A DNA stretch of 64,000 nt, taken from positions 561,001 to 625,000 of the forward strand of contig NC_090154.1 of the NCBI RefSeq assembly GCF_017916325.1, given 5' to 3'. Positions 49,651-60,331 of the stretch are shown in pieces (the stretch's first letter is position 1; every line of letters starts with the position of its first letter). This stretch comes from Leishmania martiniquensis. Lineage: Eukaryota; Euglenozoa; Kinetoplastea; Trypanosomatida; Trypanosomatidae. The notes under the pieces were generated by a model. It did not search any database and was not told the origin of the DNA. It saw nothing but the letters and a program-made list of their open reading frames with translations. A program made the position numbers and the translations under genes.

Positions 49651-50258
49651 ATTCGTAGCGGTCGCGCACACAAGTGGGAATTGCAGCCGCACATCTCTAC
49701 TGCACCGCGCGAGCCCAGAACCTCTCATCCCATAGCAAAGAAACCACGGCCGTGCTGCGCGGGCATGACCGCACACTCTGTGGTGTCTCCACAACGGAGG
49801 CACTGGCCCGTTCATGATACCGCACACGGAGGTGTCCTCCGGGGTCATCACAGCAGAAAAAAGAGTTCTCGGTGAGTGGTCATTGTCCTGCGAGACCCGC
49901 GTGCACGAGGCGTTCCAATCTTTAGGGCGGGCTGGCACCTAGGCGGGAACCTTGTGCGTCGCAGGTCGTGCTTGCTGCTAGATGGAAAAGGCGGAGTGCC
50001 TCATCGGTGCTTCTAGGGAGGCGTTCTCAGACCCCTGTCTCCCTCTTTCGCTTCCCTCGCTTCTTCTCGGGTCCCGCCAGCGAAAGCGAGTGGACGGATC
50101 TTGTCGCACGTGCGGCCTGTTTGTGAATGTTGCCCTCCGCTTTTCGCTATCCTCAGAGCATTGGATGTCGGGGCGGCCCTTTCTTCATTGAGCACCATGA
50201 CCTTATTTGCTCCTTGTCTCTGCCCGCCCGCTGTTTGACGGCCCCCCTTCCAACCGCA
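49651..50258. other. Intergenic region upstream of the CPT1-like gene
   Basis: About 600 bases with no gene seen. Short open frames on both strands have no resemblance to known families. The stretch may continue the relic to its left. Confidence 0.4.
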
Positions 50259-50394
50259 CACACACACACACACACACGCACACACACACACGCACACACA
50301 CACACGCACACACACACACGCACACACACACGCACACACACACACGCACACACACACGCACACACACACACGCACACACACACACGCACGCATG
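50259..50394. repeat. Long interrupted (CA)n microsatellite
   Basis: About 135 bases of CA dinucleotides broken at fairly regular steps by CG (ACACACGC units). By far the longest simple repeat in the window. It lies in the presumed leader region 170 bases before the CPT1-like ATG. Confidence 0.95.
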
Positions 50395-50563
50395 CTTGCA
50401 AGGACGCAGCCGAGTCGACTTCACTACCTCCTCGCCTCCCCACTTTCTCCTCGACTCAACCACTCGTAGCGCTCTCATCGCTGCGCTATCGCTCCAGGTG
50501 AGCGACGGGTCTGCTGCTGGTCCTCTGCCATTCCTCTGCGCACTCACCTACGCCGCAGCCGTC

Positions 50564-53158
50564 ATGGCAGAGGCGTTCTTGAGTCAGCAGCCGCACCCGG
50601 CGAATCAGGCGAGGGATGCGGGGTCGTCTGCAATACAGATGCACGTGTCCTGGACGAGCAATGGCCTGGATGTCCACGTCCCGCCCCTACGGTATGTTTG
50701 GCGCGGGGTGCACAGCTTCCTCATGGACAGTGTCGACAAAGTGTCTGCAATGCTGTACCCCATCCCCTTCTTCTGCGTGGTCGCCTGCGCTGCCGGGTCG
50801 TGCGTGTGTGTGTGGTATGTGCCGCAGGCGTCTTGGATCAACACCAATCCAGTCAGTACCTGGCTGCGCTACTTTGACTCTATCGTGACACCACTCTCGC
50901 GGTACCTCCCGCCCGCCGTGCATGCACCCGTGCTTTGCTCCAAGGCGTGGGTCGTCACGCTCACCGCTGCGACGGTGCTGCACCGCTTTGCCTTGCGCAG
51001 ACTGTTGCAGTACAAGGGATGGATGCTCGAGAGGAATCCCCTAAAGCCGTCGTGGCGAACGCGCGTGTGGTCTCTGGTCGTGCGGTGCTTCTTCACTCGC
51101 CCTTCAATCCCAAAGACACGCGTGTACGAGCACTGCCTTCCCAGCGCCCCGCTACCATCACTGCAGCAGACGGTGAACGGCTACCTGTCGAGCATGCGCG
51201 TTATTTACCATCAAAAGAACAGCGACGTCAACGAATGGCTGGAGCTGCGCCGGTCCGCTGAGTCTTTCCTGCTTAACGAAGGCCCATCACTGCAGATGTA
51301 CCTACGACTGCAGCACGTGATGTGCCATAATTTCGTCTCTGAGCTGTGGACCCGAAACGTTTTCCTGGCCGCGCGTGATTCGCTGCCGCTACACTCGAAC
51401 TTTTACATCGTACCTTTTTCAACGCACGTGCCCACCGCGCTCCCTGAGGCGCGCGCTGCTGTTCTCGTTTACCTGCTGACGCAGCTCAAGATGCAGATTG
51501 AGCGCCGCACGTTGGCCCCCAACTTCACCGGCCCCCGCAACTGCGTGCCCCTGTCCATGCACCCGTACTCGATGGCGTTCAACACAACTCGCATCCCCGG
51601 CCGAGAGATGGACATCCTCGAACACCACGGAGAGCGCGACAATAATCACTTCGTCATTTTGCACCGCGGCCGCATTTACCAAATGCCGGTCGTGGACCCG
51701 CAGACCGGGCTCCAGCTCACCCCACACCAGCTGGAGGTGATGCTGCACCAGTTGCTCGTTGAGGTAGAAGAGGAGGTGAGCACCGGTCGCGACGAGTCTG
51801 AGGAGGATGACGCGGAGGACACGCTGGAGACGCTCGGGAAGAAGCGGTCGTACCGCGTGGTGGAGGCACTGCTGCCTGCCTTGACCACTGCACCCCGCGC
51901 ACATTGGGCCGACGTACGCAATAGCTACCTGCTCCACGACTCCAACAACAACAGCCCTTTGCGCGCCATCGAGAAGGCAATTTTTGTGGTGAGCTTTGAT
52001 GAGCGATGCGGGGCGGCAGGGCTGCCAAGGGCGAGCTCAGCCTTGGAGGAGGAAAAGCGCCTCTCGATGGACTGCGCCCACTACCTCTGCGGCAACGGCA
52101 GCAACCTGTGGTGCGACAAGAGCTTCAATCTCGTCGTCCGCTCAGACAGTCACGTTGGCCTACACGTAGAGCACTCGTGGAGTGACATGTCCATGTTCCT
52201 CGGGTTTTTTGAGCATGTGTCCGCGCAGGAGGAGTCTGCCGAGCTCTGGTACGACACAGAGAGCGGCCACGCGAAAATGCTGCCCGAGGACAAGCGTCGT
52301 GCCAAGCCATTCCGAGCCCCCGGCATCGGAGACCCGCTGCGCCCCAAACGACTGCGTTTTACCATCTACAAAAAGCTGGCAGCTGCCATTCGCCAGGCGC
52401 ACACCGAGTTCCTCCTCAACATCGGCTCACAGGTAGACCTCCACGTCGTGCGGTACACGGGGTACGGCAGTGAGGTGCCCAAGAGCCTGGGCTGCAGCCC
52501 CGACGCGTGGGTTCAAATGGCAATCCAGCTCGCCCACTACATGGATCAGGGGAGTCATTTCAGCCTCGTTTACGAGTCTGTGCCGCAGCACATGTACCTG
52601 AAGGGTCGGACGGAATCTGTGCGAAGTGTCACTGACGCGAGTAGCACCTTCGTAAGGGCGATGGCCGCCTCTGAAGGCGAGGGTGACGGTGTCTCTGCGG
52701 AGGAGAAGCGCGCACTGTTGGTGTGCGCCTGCGCCAGCCACCAGCGCGCCGTGCAAGAGGCTGTGGCGGGAGGTGGGGTTGACAGGCATCTCTTCGCGCT
52801 CTTCATGGCGAGCGCCAGCCAGGAAATGCCTTCTGACTTCCTCACTGCCGCCCTTCGCAAGACTAACTGGAAGGTGAGCAGCGCTCAGGCGCATCAACGC
52901 AACCTGCTTGATCGCTTCCATCCAGCAGACGGCGGCTGCTGGTATCACGAGACGCCAGGGTTTGGCTTTGGTCCTGTCTCACCCGACGGCTACGGCATCT
53001 CCTACTGCTTTTGTGCCAACGAGGCGCTCTACATCACCATCACATGCTATAAAAACTGCGACACTACCTCGTCGCGCAGCCTAGGCAACCACATGAAGAG
53101 AGCTCTTGACATGCTAGGAGAGCTCTGTATGCCTCCTTGCGACGCCTCAGCTATGTGA
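50564..53158 (+). CDS. Carnitine O-palmitoyltransferase 1-like acyltransferase
   Basis: An 864-residue member of the choline/carnitine acyltransferase family. Two hydrophobic segments (about residues 64-88 and 125-145) separated by a loop recall the membrane anchors of CPT1 in the outer mitochondrial membrane. The catalytic histidine H537 is in the context GLHVEHSWSDM. The later YLKGRTESVRS segment is the CoA/carnitine-site motif, and the serine/glycine-rich GFGPVSPDGYGISYC near the C-terminus is also typical. The reaction is transfer of long-chain acyl groups between CoA and carnitine, gating beta-oxidation. Several internal inserts (for example an acidic stretch near 415-430) make it longer than mammalian CPT1. 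The start is the ATG after the CA repeat and a CT-rich tract; upstream in-frame translation is the microsatellite itself. Confidence 0.85.
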   Translation: MAEAFLSQQPHPANQARDAGSSAIQMHVSWTSNGLDVHVPPLRYVWRGVHSFLMDSVDKVSAMLYPIPFFCVVACAAGSCVCVWYVPQASWINTNPVSTWLRYFDSIVTPLSRYLPPAVHAPVLCSKAWVVTLTAATVLHRFALRRLLQYKGWMLERNPLKPSWRTRVWSLVVRCFFTRPSIPKTRVYEHCLPSAPLPSLQQTVNGYLSSMRVIYHQKNSDVNEWLELRRSAESFLLNEGPSLQMYLRLQHVMCHNFVSELWTRNVFLAARDSLPLHSNFYIVPFSTHVPTALPEARAAVLVYLLTQLKMQIERRTLAPNFTGPRNCVPLSMHPYSMAFNTTRIPGREMDILEHHGERDNNHFVILHRGRIYQMPVVDPQTGLQLTPHQLEVMLHQLLVEVEEEVSTGRDESEEDDAEDTLETLGKKRSYRVVEALLPALTTAPRAHWADVRNSYLLHDSNNNSPLRAIEKAIFVVSFDERCGAAGLPRASSALEEEKRLSMDCAHYLCGNGSNLWCDKSFNLVVRSDSHVGLHVEHSWSDMSMFLGFFEHVSAQEESAELWYDTESGHAKMLPEDKRRAKPFRAPGIGDPLRPKRLRFTIYKKLAAAIRQAHTEFLLNIGSQVDLHVVRYTGYGSEVPKSLGCSPDAWVQMAIQLAHYMDQGSHFSLVYESVPQHMYLKGRTESVRSVTDASSTFVRAMAASEGEGDGVSAEEKRALLVCACASHQRAVQEAVAGGGVDRHLFALFMASASQEMPSDFLTAALRKTNWKVSSAQAHQRNLLDRFHPADGGCWYHETPGFGFGPVSPDGYGISYCFCANEALYITITCYKNCDTTSSRSLGNHMKRALDMLGELCMPPCDASAM

Positions 53159-54171
53159 CGAGGAGAAAGGGAATGTGTCCCTGCCGCAACGTTCAACAAC
53201 GGCCACCACTCAGGACCTTTTGTTTCATGCCGATAAGGATACATCTGCGGCGCTTTTCAGTCGGAGGAACAGAGAGAGAGAGGCGGCTCTGCGTGCGGTG
53301 CTCTTCAGCCATTGCTTGGAGGCCTGTCACCCTCAACTAAAAAACGGCGAAAACGATTCGAGCGACGCCCACGAAGGATACCGTGGCGCTAGCAAGAAAA
53401 AGGATGCCGAGTGTGTGTGTGTGTGTTTGTGGTGAGAAGGCGCTTGTGCATATCTGAAGCGCAAGCAGGATGAACGTATCTCTGTCTCCTGTTTCTGTTT
53501 CTCTCTCTGTGTGTGTATGTGTGAGTGGGAAGCTGCGTGAGAGGCGGCCTTGCACGGCGAGAGGAGATAGCTCCTTCGTTCTCTGGTACTCGCGCGGGCA
53601 CCCGGTGCGGCGCACTCTCGCCCGTTCGTTAGGCAGCACACTCATGCATTCACAGAGAGGTGAAACGGGTTGCGTTGGCTGCATTTCATTCTTGCGCTGA
53701 GCGCTTTGGGCCCAGTGGAGTGCAAGCGTGGCAGCGAGAAGGCGGAGCACGCATCTCACCCCATCCTGTGCGCCGCTGCACCCAAACACAATATAAAGAG
53801 AAGAACCCAAGCTTCACTAACACGCACACACGCACACACGGAGAGACAGGCAGTAACCTATTTCCCCTCTCCTCTTTCTCTTCCACGCTGCAACGACGTG
53901 CAGAAACACCTCTGCCACCACTGTGTTTGCTTTCCGAGCGACCCTCACTATTGGAATACTCACAAGCTCACACGCGCTTCAAAGGTGCACGGCTGATCAA
54001 GCGCTTCTCCTCCGCATCCAGCGACACTCGATATCCACAGCTATTGCCCGCAGCGTCGTGGATTCGCAGCTCGAGCCACGGGTTAGGTGTGCCGCTTTCT
54101 CACGACAGTTGCTGCGCAGGGAACCGGAAGGAGGGTCGCGCCGCTGGCTTTTTCCGTGCGATAGATCACTA
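53159..54171. other. Intergenic region between CPT1-like and WDR92-like genes
   Basis: About 1 kb without a credible gene. TG repeats at 53,410-53,427 and CT repeats at 53,497-53,510 and 53,865-53,885. The WDR92 frame is open upstream to 53,923, but that stretch lacks family resemblance. Confidence 0.45.
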
Positions 54172-55377
54172 ATGTCCGTCTCCAGCACCTCTAATTGCGA
54201 AGGTGTCGAGAAGCGGCTCAGCCGCCATCAGATCATTCAGCATGCCAAGAAGAGCCTCCTCTATACTGCGTTCGACGTCAAGTGGGTGCCGCAGACGGCG
54301 TCCTTCGCAGTGGTTGGCCAGTACCCTAACAACCACGGTGCGCTTTCCATTTATCGGCTGCACCACGGCGACGTGCAGCCGACGGCTGAAGTGCGGCTTC
54401 CTCACCCCCTCAAATGCTGCACGTTTGGCCAGAACGTATCCTTTAGCAGCAGCGGAACCGGCAGGGGGGGGAGCAACGACAACAACATCGCTGCTGCTTC
54501 GAGGCCGAATCAAATCGCCACTGGCGATTTTGCCGGCTGCTTGCAGATTTTCGACCTGAGTCGCCTCTGCGAGAGCGCCGCAAGCGCGTCCACCGCGCTG
54601 AGCGACGTGACGGCGGCGTCCGTGTTTCACGTTCCCCACGCACACGAGAGCATTATCAATGCCATTGACGGCGCGCGTTTCTCGGGGCCGCCGGAGGTGG
54701 CGACAGGGAGCCGAGACGGCTCCGTCAAGGTCTGGGACACTCGCCAGCCCAACAAGCCAGTGGTATCGCTCAACCCTGCTGACCCTGCTCGCGCTCGAGA
54801 CTGCTGGACAGTGCGGCTGGGGAATAGCTTTGACCCGGACGAGCGCGTTGTTGCTGCGGGCTACGACAATGGTGACGTCAAAATATTTGACCTTCGCACG
54901 CAGAAGATGCTGCACGAAATGCACGTGAGCAACGGCGTGTGCGACTTAGAGTTTGATCGCCCTGATATTCCCATGAACAAGCTCCTTGTATCTTCCCTGG
55001 AGGGTCGCGTGCGATGCTATGACATGCGCACCTTGCACCCCAAGCTCGGCTACGCGTATGTGGAGCAGCGCGTGTCGGAGGGGACGGTGTGGTGCTCTCG
55101 CGCGCTGCCTCAGAACCGGGAAATCTTCTTGAGTGGCGGTGGTGGTGAGCTGACACTGTGCATGTACAAGTACCCGCCAGAGCGCACTTTAAAGGACGGT
55201 GATGGGCTGCAGCGAGGGGTGGCGGGTGCCGTGGAAGAGCTGAACAAGGCAAAGGTTGGAGATCAGCCCATCAACGCGATGGACTGGAGTCGATCCAAGG
55301 AGGGACTCGCTGTGTGCGTTTCGTTCGACCAAAGTATTCGGATCATGCTGGTCACGAAACTCGGCTTGCTGTCGTAG
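54172..55377 (+). CDS. WD40 protein WDR92 / DNAAF10 (Monad)-like dynein assembly factor
   Basis: A 401-residue beta-propeller protein. Several segments match WDR92 closely: QIIQHAKKSLLYTAFDVKWVP at the start (partial motif), EVATGSRDGSVKVWDTRQ, RDCWTVRLGNSF...ERVVAAGYDNGD, NGVCDLEFDRPDIPMNKLL, and the final blade with AMDWSRSKEGLAVCVSFDQS. WDR92 binds the R2TP-prefoldin complex and is needed for axonemal dynein arm assembly. A PIH1-domain protein at 25.5 kb belongs to the same machinery. Start at 54,172 (MSVSSTSN...) gives an N-terminus that fits the family. A loop of S/G/N residues (about 95-115) is an insert. It replaces my first thought of a PEX7-type WD40 protein. Confidence 0.88.
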   Translation: MSVSSTSNCEGVEKRLSRHQIIQHAKKSLLYTAFDVKWVPQTASFAVVGQYPNNHGALSIYRLHHGDVQPTAEVRLPHPLKCCTFGQNVSFSSSGTGRGGSNDNNIAAASRPNQIATGDFAGCLQIFDLSRLCESAASASTALSDVTAASVFHVPHAHESIINAIDGARFSGPPEVATGSRDGSVKVWDTRQPNKPVVSLNPADPARARDCWTVRLGNSFDPDERVVAAGYDNGDVKIFDLRTQKMLHEMHVSNGVCDLEFDRPDIPMNKLLVSSLEGRVRCYDMRTLHPKLGYAYVEQRVSEGTVWCSRALPQNREIFLSGGGGELTLCMYKYPPERTLKDGDGLQRGVAGAVEELNKAKVGDQPINAMDWSRSKEGLAVCVSFDQSIRIMLVTKLGLLS

Positions 55378-56857
55378 CGCCGAGGCGAGAGGGAGAAGGG
55401 GGACGTGGGAGGGAGGAGAGGGACGGGCGGGGGGCTGCTGCACCACTCAATGCGCGCGCCTGGGTATGCACGCTATTTATGCCGTTCGCGCCGCATCAAT
55501 ACCGCAGCACCAAATGCGCGTACGTCGGCGACTGCAAGATCGGGGTCTCCTCTCTCCTCTCCGTTGGCCCCCTTTTTCCCTTCGTATATAGGCACACGCG
55601 TTTTCGTCGAGAATGCCCCTCCTCCCCCCAATTCGTTGCTGCCATGCACACCGCATTTTTTTTCTCCCTTCGCTGCCCTTTCGCGCACTGCTCGGCGGCT
55701 TGTCTGCGCCTGTGTGTGTGTATGTGTGTGTGTGTGCGGTTTTCGAATACGCAGCTGCCAACCGGCAGAACGTTGATCCCGTCAATGCGCACATCCTTGA
55801 AAGAACGCTGTTGCTGCTTCCTCTATGAGCCGGCCGCATCGCAGAGGTGTATTCATAAAAGAGTGCCACCCGGTCGATCGCATCTTTCCTGTGCGTATTT
55901 GTGTGCCGGAGGGGGGCCGGTAGTGGGCTGTTTATGGGTCTCCCAGCCCTTTCCGGCTCTTTAACAACTCTTCTGTCGGAGTGCGACCGCCCCTCACCTG
56001 TGCGCGTCGCGCATGTCAAGGCAGAAGGTGGCGAATGTGGCACATGATGCACTAGTGCCAGAGTCACCGAGCAGCGGCAGCGATGGTGGAATGGAACGCA
56101 AAGGAGCTCCGACAGGGCGCACAAAGCAGAATGAGCGCATGACAGGAGCGATATCGGTGGAATCGGCGCCAACGTGACGAGAAGAAGGGTGGCGGTGGCG
56201 GGGGAAGGGTAACGGAAGTCGGCACAGCGGCAAGTCTCACCACGTGCGCGCTCACTATGGTTTAGTGGTTTCCTTTGCCGGTGAAGTCGCGCCTTCTGCG
56301 TACTTCTGCGGGCTGTTTCGCCACTTGCACCTTTCGCTCTGCGCCATGCAGCGTCGCACTCCCTCTGCATCTCCAGAGGCCAGTCGTGGGAGGGAAAGAG
56401 AGGCTGGGCGAAGGCGCCTCTGGGGATGGCCGTCGCACGCATGCGCACATTATCGACGCGGAAACAATGGCATTCAACTATTCTCACGCTTTCGCTCCAC
56501 ATTTTTTTTTTGCTGGACTGTACGCCCCACCGCACGCGCTTATACATGCCGCTGCCCCCTTCCCCCGCTCACCATGACGCCCACACTCGTTCAAATGCGA
56601 AGTTCGCTTTCTCTTCTCTTTCTCTGTGCAGTTGTCTGCTCGTCAAGCGCACCTCTCTCTCTCTCGAGGCGGCGACATACAGCGCGTGTCTTTCTCCTAC
56701 CCTCAGCGTTTTTTTTTTTGATTATACAGTCTCCGTACCCGACCTGGTTGCTCTACGTCACTTCTCATTGCAGTTCAAGCCTCCAAGGCGCACTCGTCTT
56801 CCTTCCCCCCTCCCACTTCGCTTGTGTGTGTGTGTGTGTGTTTGTGGCAGCAACGCA
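55378..56857. other. Intergenic region upstream of IMPDH
   Basis: About 1.5 kb with no credible gene. TG repeats at 55,716-55,738 and 56,824-56,840. A pyrimidine tract at 56,792-56,818 followed by the first CAG at 56,848-56,850 is a convincing splice acceptor, leaving a very short leader before the ATG at 56,858. Confidence 0.5.
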
Positions 56858-58402
56858 ATGGCGGCTAACAACGCGAACTATCGCATGAAGACCATCAAGG
56901 ATGGCTGCACGGCTGAGGAACTGTTCCGGGGCGAGGGCCTGACATACAACGACTTCATTATTCTGCCCGGCTTCATCGACTTTGGCGCTGCGGATGTGAA
57001 CATATCCGGCCAGTTCACGAAGCGTATCCGCCTCCACATCCCAATCGTGTCGTCGCCGATGGACACCATCACGGAGAATGAGATGGCAAAGACGATGGCG
57101 CTCATGGGCGGCGTCGGTGTGCTGCACAACAACTGCACGGTGGAGCGACAAGTGGAGATGGTGAAGTCCGTGAAAGCCTATCGGAACGGGTTCATCTCGA
57201 AGCCCAAGTCGGTGCCGCCGAACACCCCCATCAGCGCGATAATTCGCATCAAGGAGGAAAAGGGCATCAGCGGCATCCTTGTAACGGAGAACGGCGACCC
57301 GCACGGCAAGCTGCTCGGTATCGTGTGCACCAAGGATATCGACTACGTGAAAAATAAGGACACCCCGGTATCGGCGGTCATGACGCGACGCGAGAAGATG
57401 ACGGTGGAGCGTGCGCCGATCCAGCTGGAAGAGGCGATGGACGTGCTAAACCGCAGCCGCTACGGCTACCTGCCCATTGTGAACGAGAGGGACGAGGTTG
57501 TCAACCTCTGCTCCCGTCGCGATGCTGTCCGCGCGCGTGACTACCCGAACAGCACGCTGGACAAGAGCGGCCGCCTCATCTGCGCTGCCGCCACCTCGAC
57601 GCGCCCGGAGGACAAGCGACGCGTCGCGGCTCTGGCGGAAGTCGGCGTCGACGTGCTAGTGCTGGACAGCTCTCAGGGCAACACGATTTACCAGATCGCC
57701 TTCATCAAGTGGATAAAGTCAACGTACCCGCACCTCGAAGTGGTTGCAGGGAATGTGGTGACGCAAGATCAGGCCAAGAACCTCATCGATGCCGGCGCCG
57801 ACAGTATTCGCATTGGCATGGGTAGCGGCAGCATATGCATCACGCAGGAAGTACTCGCTTGCGGCCGCCCTCAGGGCACAGCGGTGTTCAAGGTAGCGCA
57901 GTACTGTGCGTCCCGAGGCGTGCCATGCATCGCTGACGGCGGCTTGCGCCAAGTCGGGGACATCTGCAAGGCTCTCGCCATCGGCGCCAACTGCGCGATG
58001 CTCGGCGGCATGCTAAGTGGTACGACTGAGACGCCTGGTGAGTACTTCTTCAAAGGTGGTGTGCGCCTGAAGGTGTACCGCGGCATGGGTAGCCTGGAGG
58101 CCATGAGTCAGGGAAAGGAGTCCGGCAAGCGCTACCTTTCCGAGGGCGAAGCGGTGCAGGTCGCGCAGGGCGTCTCAGGAAACGTTGTGGATAAGGGCTC
58201 TGCGGCGAAGCTCATCGCGTACGTCGCGAAGGGGCTTCAGCAGTCGGCCCAGGACATCGGCGAGATCAGCTTCGACGCGATTCGAGAAAAGATGTACGCT
58301 GGCCAGGTGCTGTTCAGCCGCCGCTCTGCTACGGCCCAGGGCGAGGGTGGCGTGCACTCTCTCCACAGCTACGAGAAGAAGCTGTTTGCCGCCAAAATTT
58401 AG
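56858..58402 (+). CDS. IMPDH: Inosine-5'-monophosphate dehydrogenase
   Basis: A 514-residue IMP dehydrogenase, the usual length. The TIM barrel includes LTYNDFIILPG near the start, IVSSPMDTITE, the active-site loop GMGSGSICITQEV with catalytic C327, and IADGGLRQVGDICKALAIGA. A pair of CBS domains is inserted (about 95-220; KLLGIVCTKDID, YGYLPIVNERDEV). The enzyme oxidises IMP to XMP with NAD+ and is rate-limiting for guanine nucleotides. The C-terminus is AKI, a tolerated variant of the glycosomal PTS1 tripeptide. Glycosomal location agrees with what is known of trypanosomatid IMPDH. The start is supported by the splice signal just upstream; the open frame further 5' is intergenic in character. 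Confidence 0.95.
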   Translation: MAANNANYRMKTIKDGCTAEELFRGEGLTYNDFIILPGFIDFGAADVNISGQFTKRIRLHIPIVSSPMDTITENEMAKTMALMGGVGVLHNNCTVERQVEMVKSVKAYRNGFISKPKSVPPNTPISAIIRIKEEKGISGILVTENGDPHGKLLGIVCTKDIDYVKNKDTPVSAVMTRREKMTVERAPIQLEEAMDVLNRSRYGYLPIVNERDEVVNLCSRRDAVRARDYPNSTLDKSGRLICAAATSTRPEDKRRVAALAEVGVDVLVLDSSQGNTIYQIAFIKWIKSTYPHLEVVAGNVVTQDQAKNLIDAGADSIRIGMGSGSICITQEVLACGRPQGTAVFKVAQYCASRGVPCIADGGLRQVGDICKALAIGANCAMLGGMLSGTTETPGEYFFKGGVRLKVYRGMGSLEAMSQGKESGKRYLSEGEAVQVAQGVSGNVVDKGSAAKLIAYVAKGLQQSAQDIGEISFDAIREKMYAGQVLFSRRSATAQGEGGVHSLHSYEKKLFAAKI

Positions 58403-60331
58403 AGCGCGTAGGCAGCCTACCTTCCTCTGCCTCCCTGCTGCACCCCTTCGCGCCGACCACTAGCCCCTCTCTCGCTGCTGATGCTGCTTAGGCACACACA
58501 CACACACACACACATGCAGACGTCTCGATCAATGGCTTTGCCTCCTTCACCGTCAGTGGATGGCCAAGCGTCGTGCAGCACACTCAAGCACTCTACTCAG
58601 CTCACACGCTCCCTGCACATTCTCTCAAGAGGTGCACACCTACGCACGGGAGAGGGGGGCTATTCTGCGTTCGGCTCGATGGAGGCCGTCCCCGCTATGT
58701 TTACTTTGTTTGCTGCTGTGCCCTGCGGGAGCGACTTCTCGCCAGGTGCCGGTTAAATTGAGGCTGCAGGGCTGCAGATGTGCACGTGTACGGGGCTCGT
58801 TTGGTTGGGGTGGGGTGGAGTGGGCACAGAGGGGTAAGGGGAGAGGGCGAAGGAGAAGCAGCTGCGCTCCGCTGTGTTCCTGCCTATCGACTTGGCCTTT
58901 GTGTGTCACTCAAGCTGGCCCAGCGCGCTTCATGTATGTGTGTGCGCGCGCGTGCCTATGTCTCTTCATCGAGAGCACGCGCTCGCGGCGCCGTTTGGGA
59001 TGTGGAAGGCATATCAGTGGCGTTAGCACTGCCTTAAAGGTTGAAAAGCACCTCGGAAGGGAGCCCTTTCTCCGTCTTCCCTTCCGCTGTACTTTGTCCT
59101 CCCCCTTGCCTTCTCTCGCCTTATTTACGCGCTGCCCTGCGCGACCGTCGCACGAAAGTGTCTCCTCTCAGCAGAACAATGGAAAAGTAAGTGTAATCGA
59201 CTTAAGGCCGAGGAGGCAAAATGCGTCCCATCGCACGCCATTTTCGCACCACATTTTCCCTTATCGACTTCGCGAGGTGCCCAATCGGCACACCATTCCA
59301 ATAAGTCTTGTGTGTTGGCTAACGTGTGTCCGTCTGTGAGTGCGACCGTTCCTCAGAGTGTCCATCCATCCTCCCGTTCTTTACATTTTTGGTCAGTTTT
59401 TTTTTTCAACGTTTTCTTTACCTGTGGAGTGCGGCTCTCCTTCTGGTCGTTCACGCGTGTGACGCACACACACACACACACCCGCATGCTCTGAGGGCCG
59501 CCTTTGGGCTCTTTGGTGCTACTTCACGCTTGTGTATGTGCCCTCTCTCGCATAAGCGAGCGGTTATCTCTGCTTTCAAAGCAAGAGAAGGCGTTACATC
59601 GCACTTTGCACGCGTCATATGATTTGCACGGCGTACATGCGTCTGCGTGCGCTTGTGCGTGTGTACGTGATGAGATTCTGGTGGCTCGCAGTCCCCTACT
59701 TTTTCTTCTCTCTGCCAACGTGTATCATCGACAGCCATACCGACACCCTTGCATATGTGTGCGTGTGTGACACAGATGGCGGCGCCTGGAGGCTTTTGCT
59801 TTCGCTCAGCACACATTCACCGACCTCACGCGGACACGATCGCTCAGTCGACGCTGCCCTCACTCGCAGAAGAGAGCGGTGCTCGCTTCATCAGCGTCCG
59901 CATCTAGCTTGTGGGAACCACTCTTTCATCCGGGCGGAAGTCGGTGCGAGGGGCCGCCTGCTTACACCCCTCCCTGTCTCGCGCTCAAGGCGCATGCGCA
60001 ACTCTTCCATCTAGCTCCGTCTGCCACGTCTGCCATCTCTGCCTGTTTCTCTCTCTCTCATGCGCTCTATCGTCTTGCGGTTCGTCCGCTACGTGTGCGT
60101 GTGGACCACAGTATAGCACCTCCTACTCTCCACGCGCACCATCCGCAAACACGAGCAAGACAACACGCATCCGGCCGGCCAAAGGCGGAAACGAAGCGAT
60201 ACAAGTCCTTCGAAACCCACTACAGCACGGCCGCAGCTGCACAAACATATATTATTGCTCAGGAGACGCTCTCCGAAGCCTTGGCAAACGCCCTCGGCGC
60301 TCTCTGTTTCTTTTGCTATTCTGCTCGCCGG
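58403..60331. other. Intergenic region between IMPDH and ELMO genes
   Basis: About 1.9 kb, the longest gene-free stretch outside the island. CA repeats at 58,494-58,514 and 59,464-59,480, a T run at 59,396-59,406 and several CT tracts. Open frames are numerous but none has a family resemblance. Confidence 0.45.

Noticed and set aside
50207..50563. N-terminal extension of CPT1 through the CA repeat
   Set aside because: The extension would be a Thr/His dipeptide repeat encoded by the microsatellite; the family-like N-terminus starts at 50,564.
53923..54171. Longer WDR92 N-terminus, and identity as PEX7
   Set aside because: Upstream residues do not resemble WDR92. Blade sequences match WDR92/DNAAF10 in detail and not PEX7.
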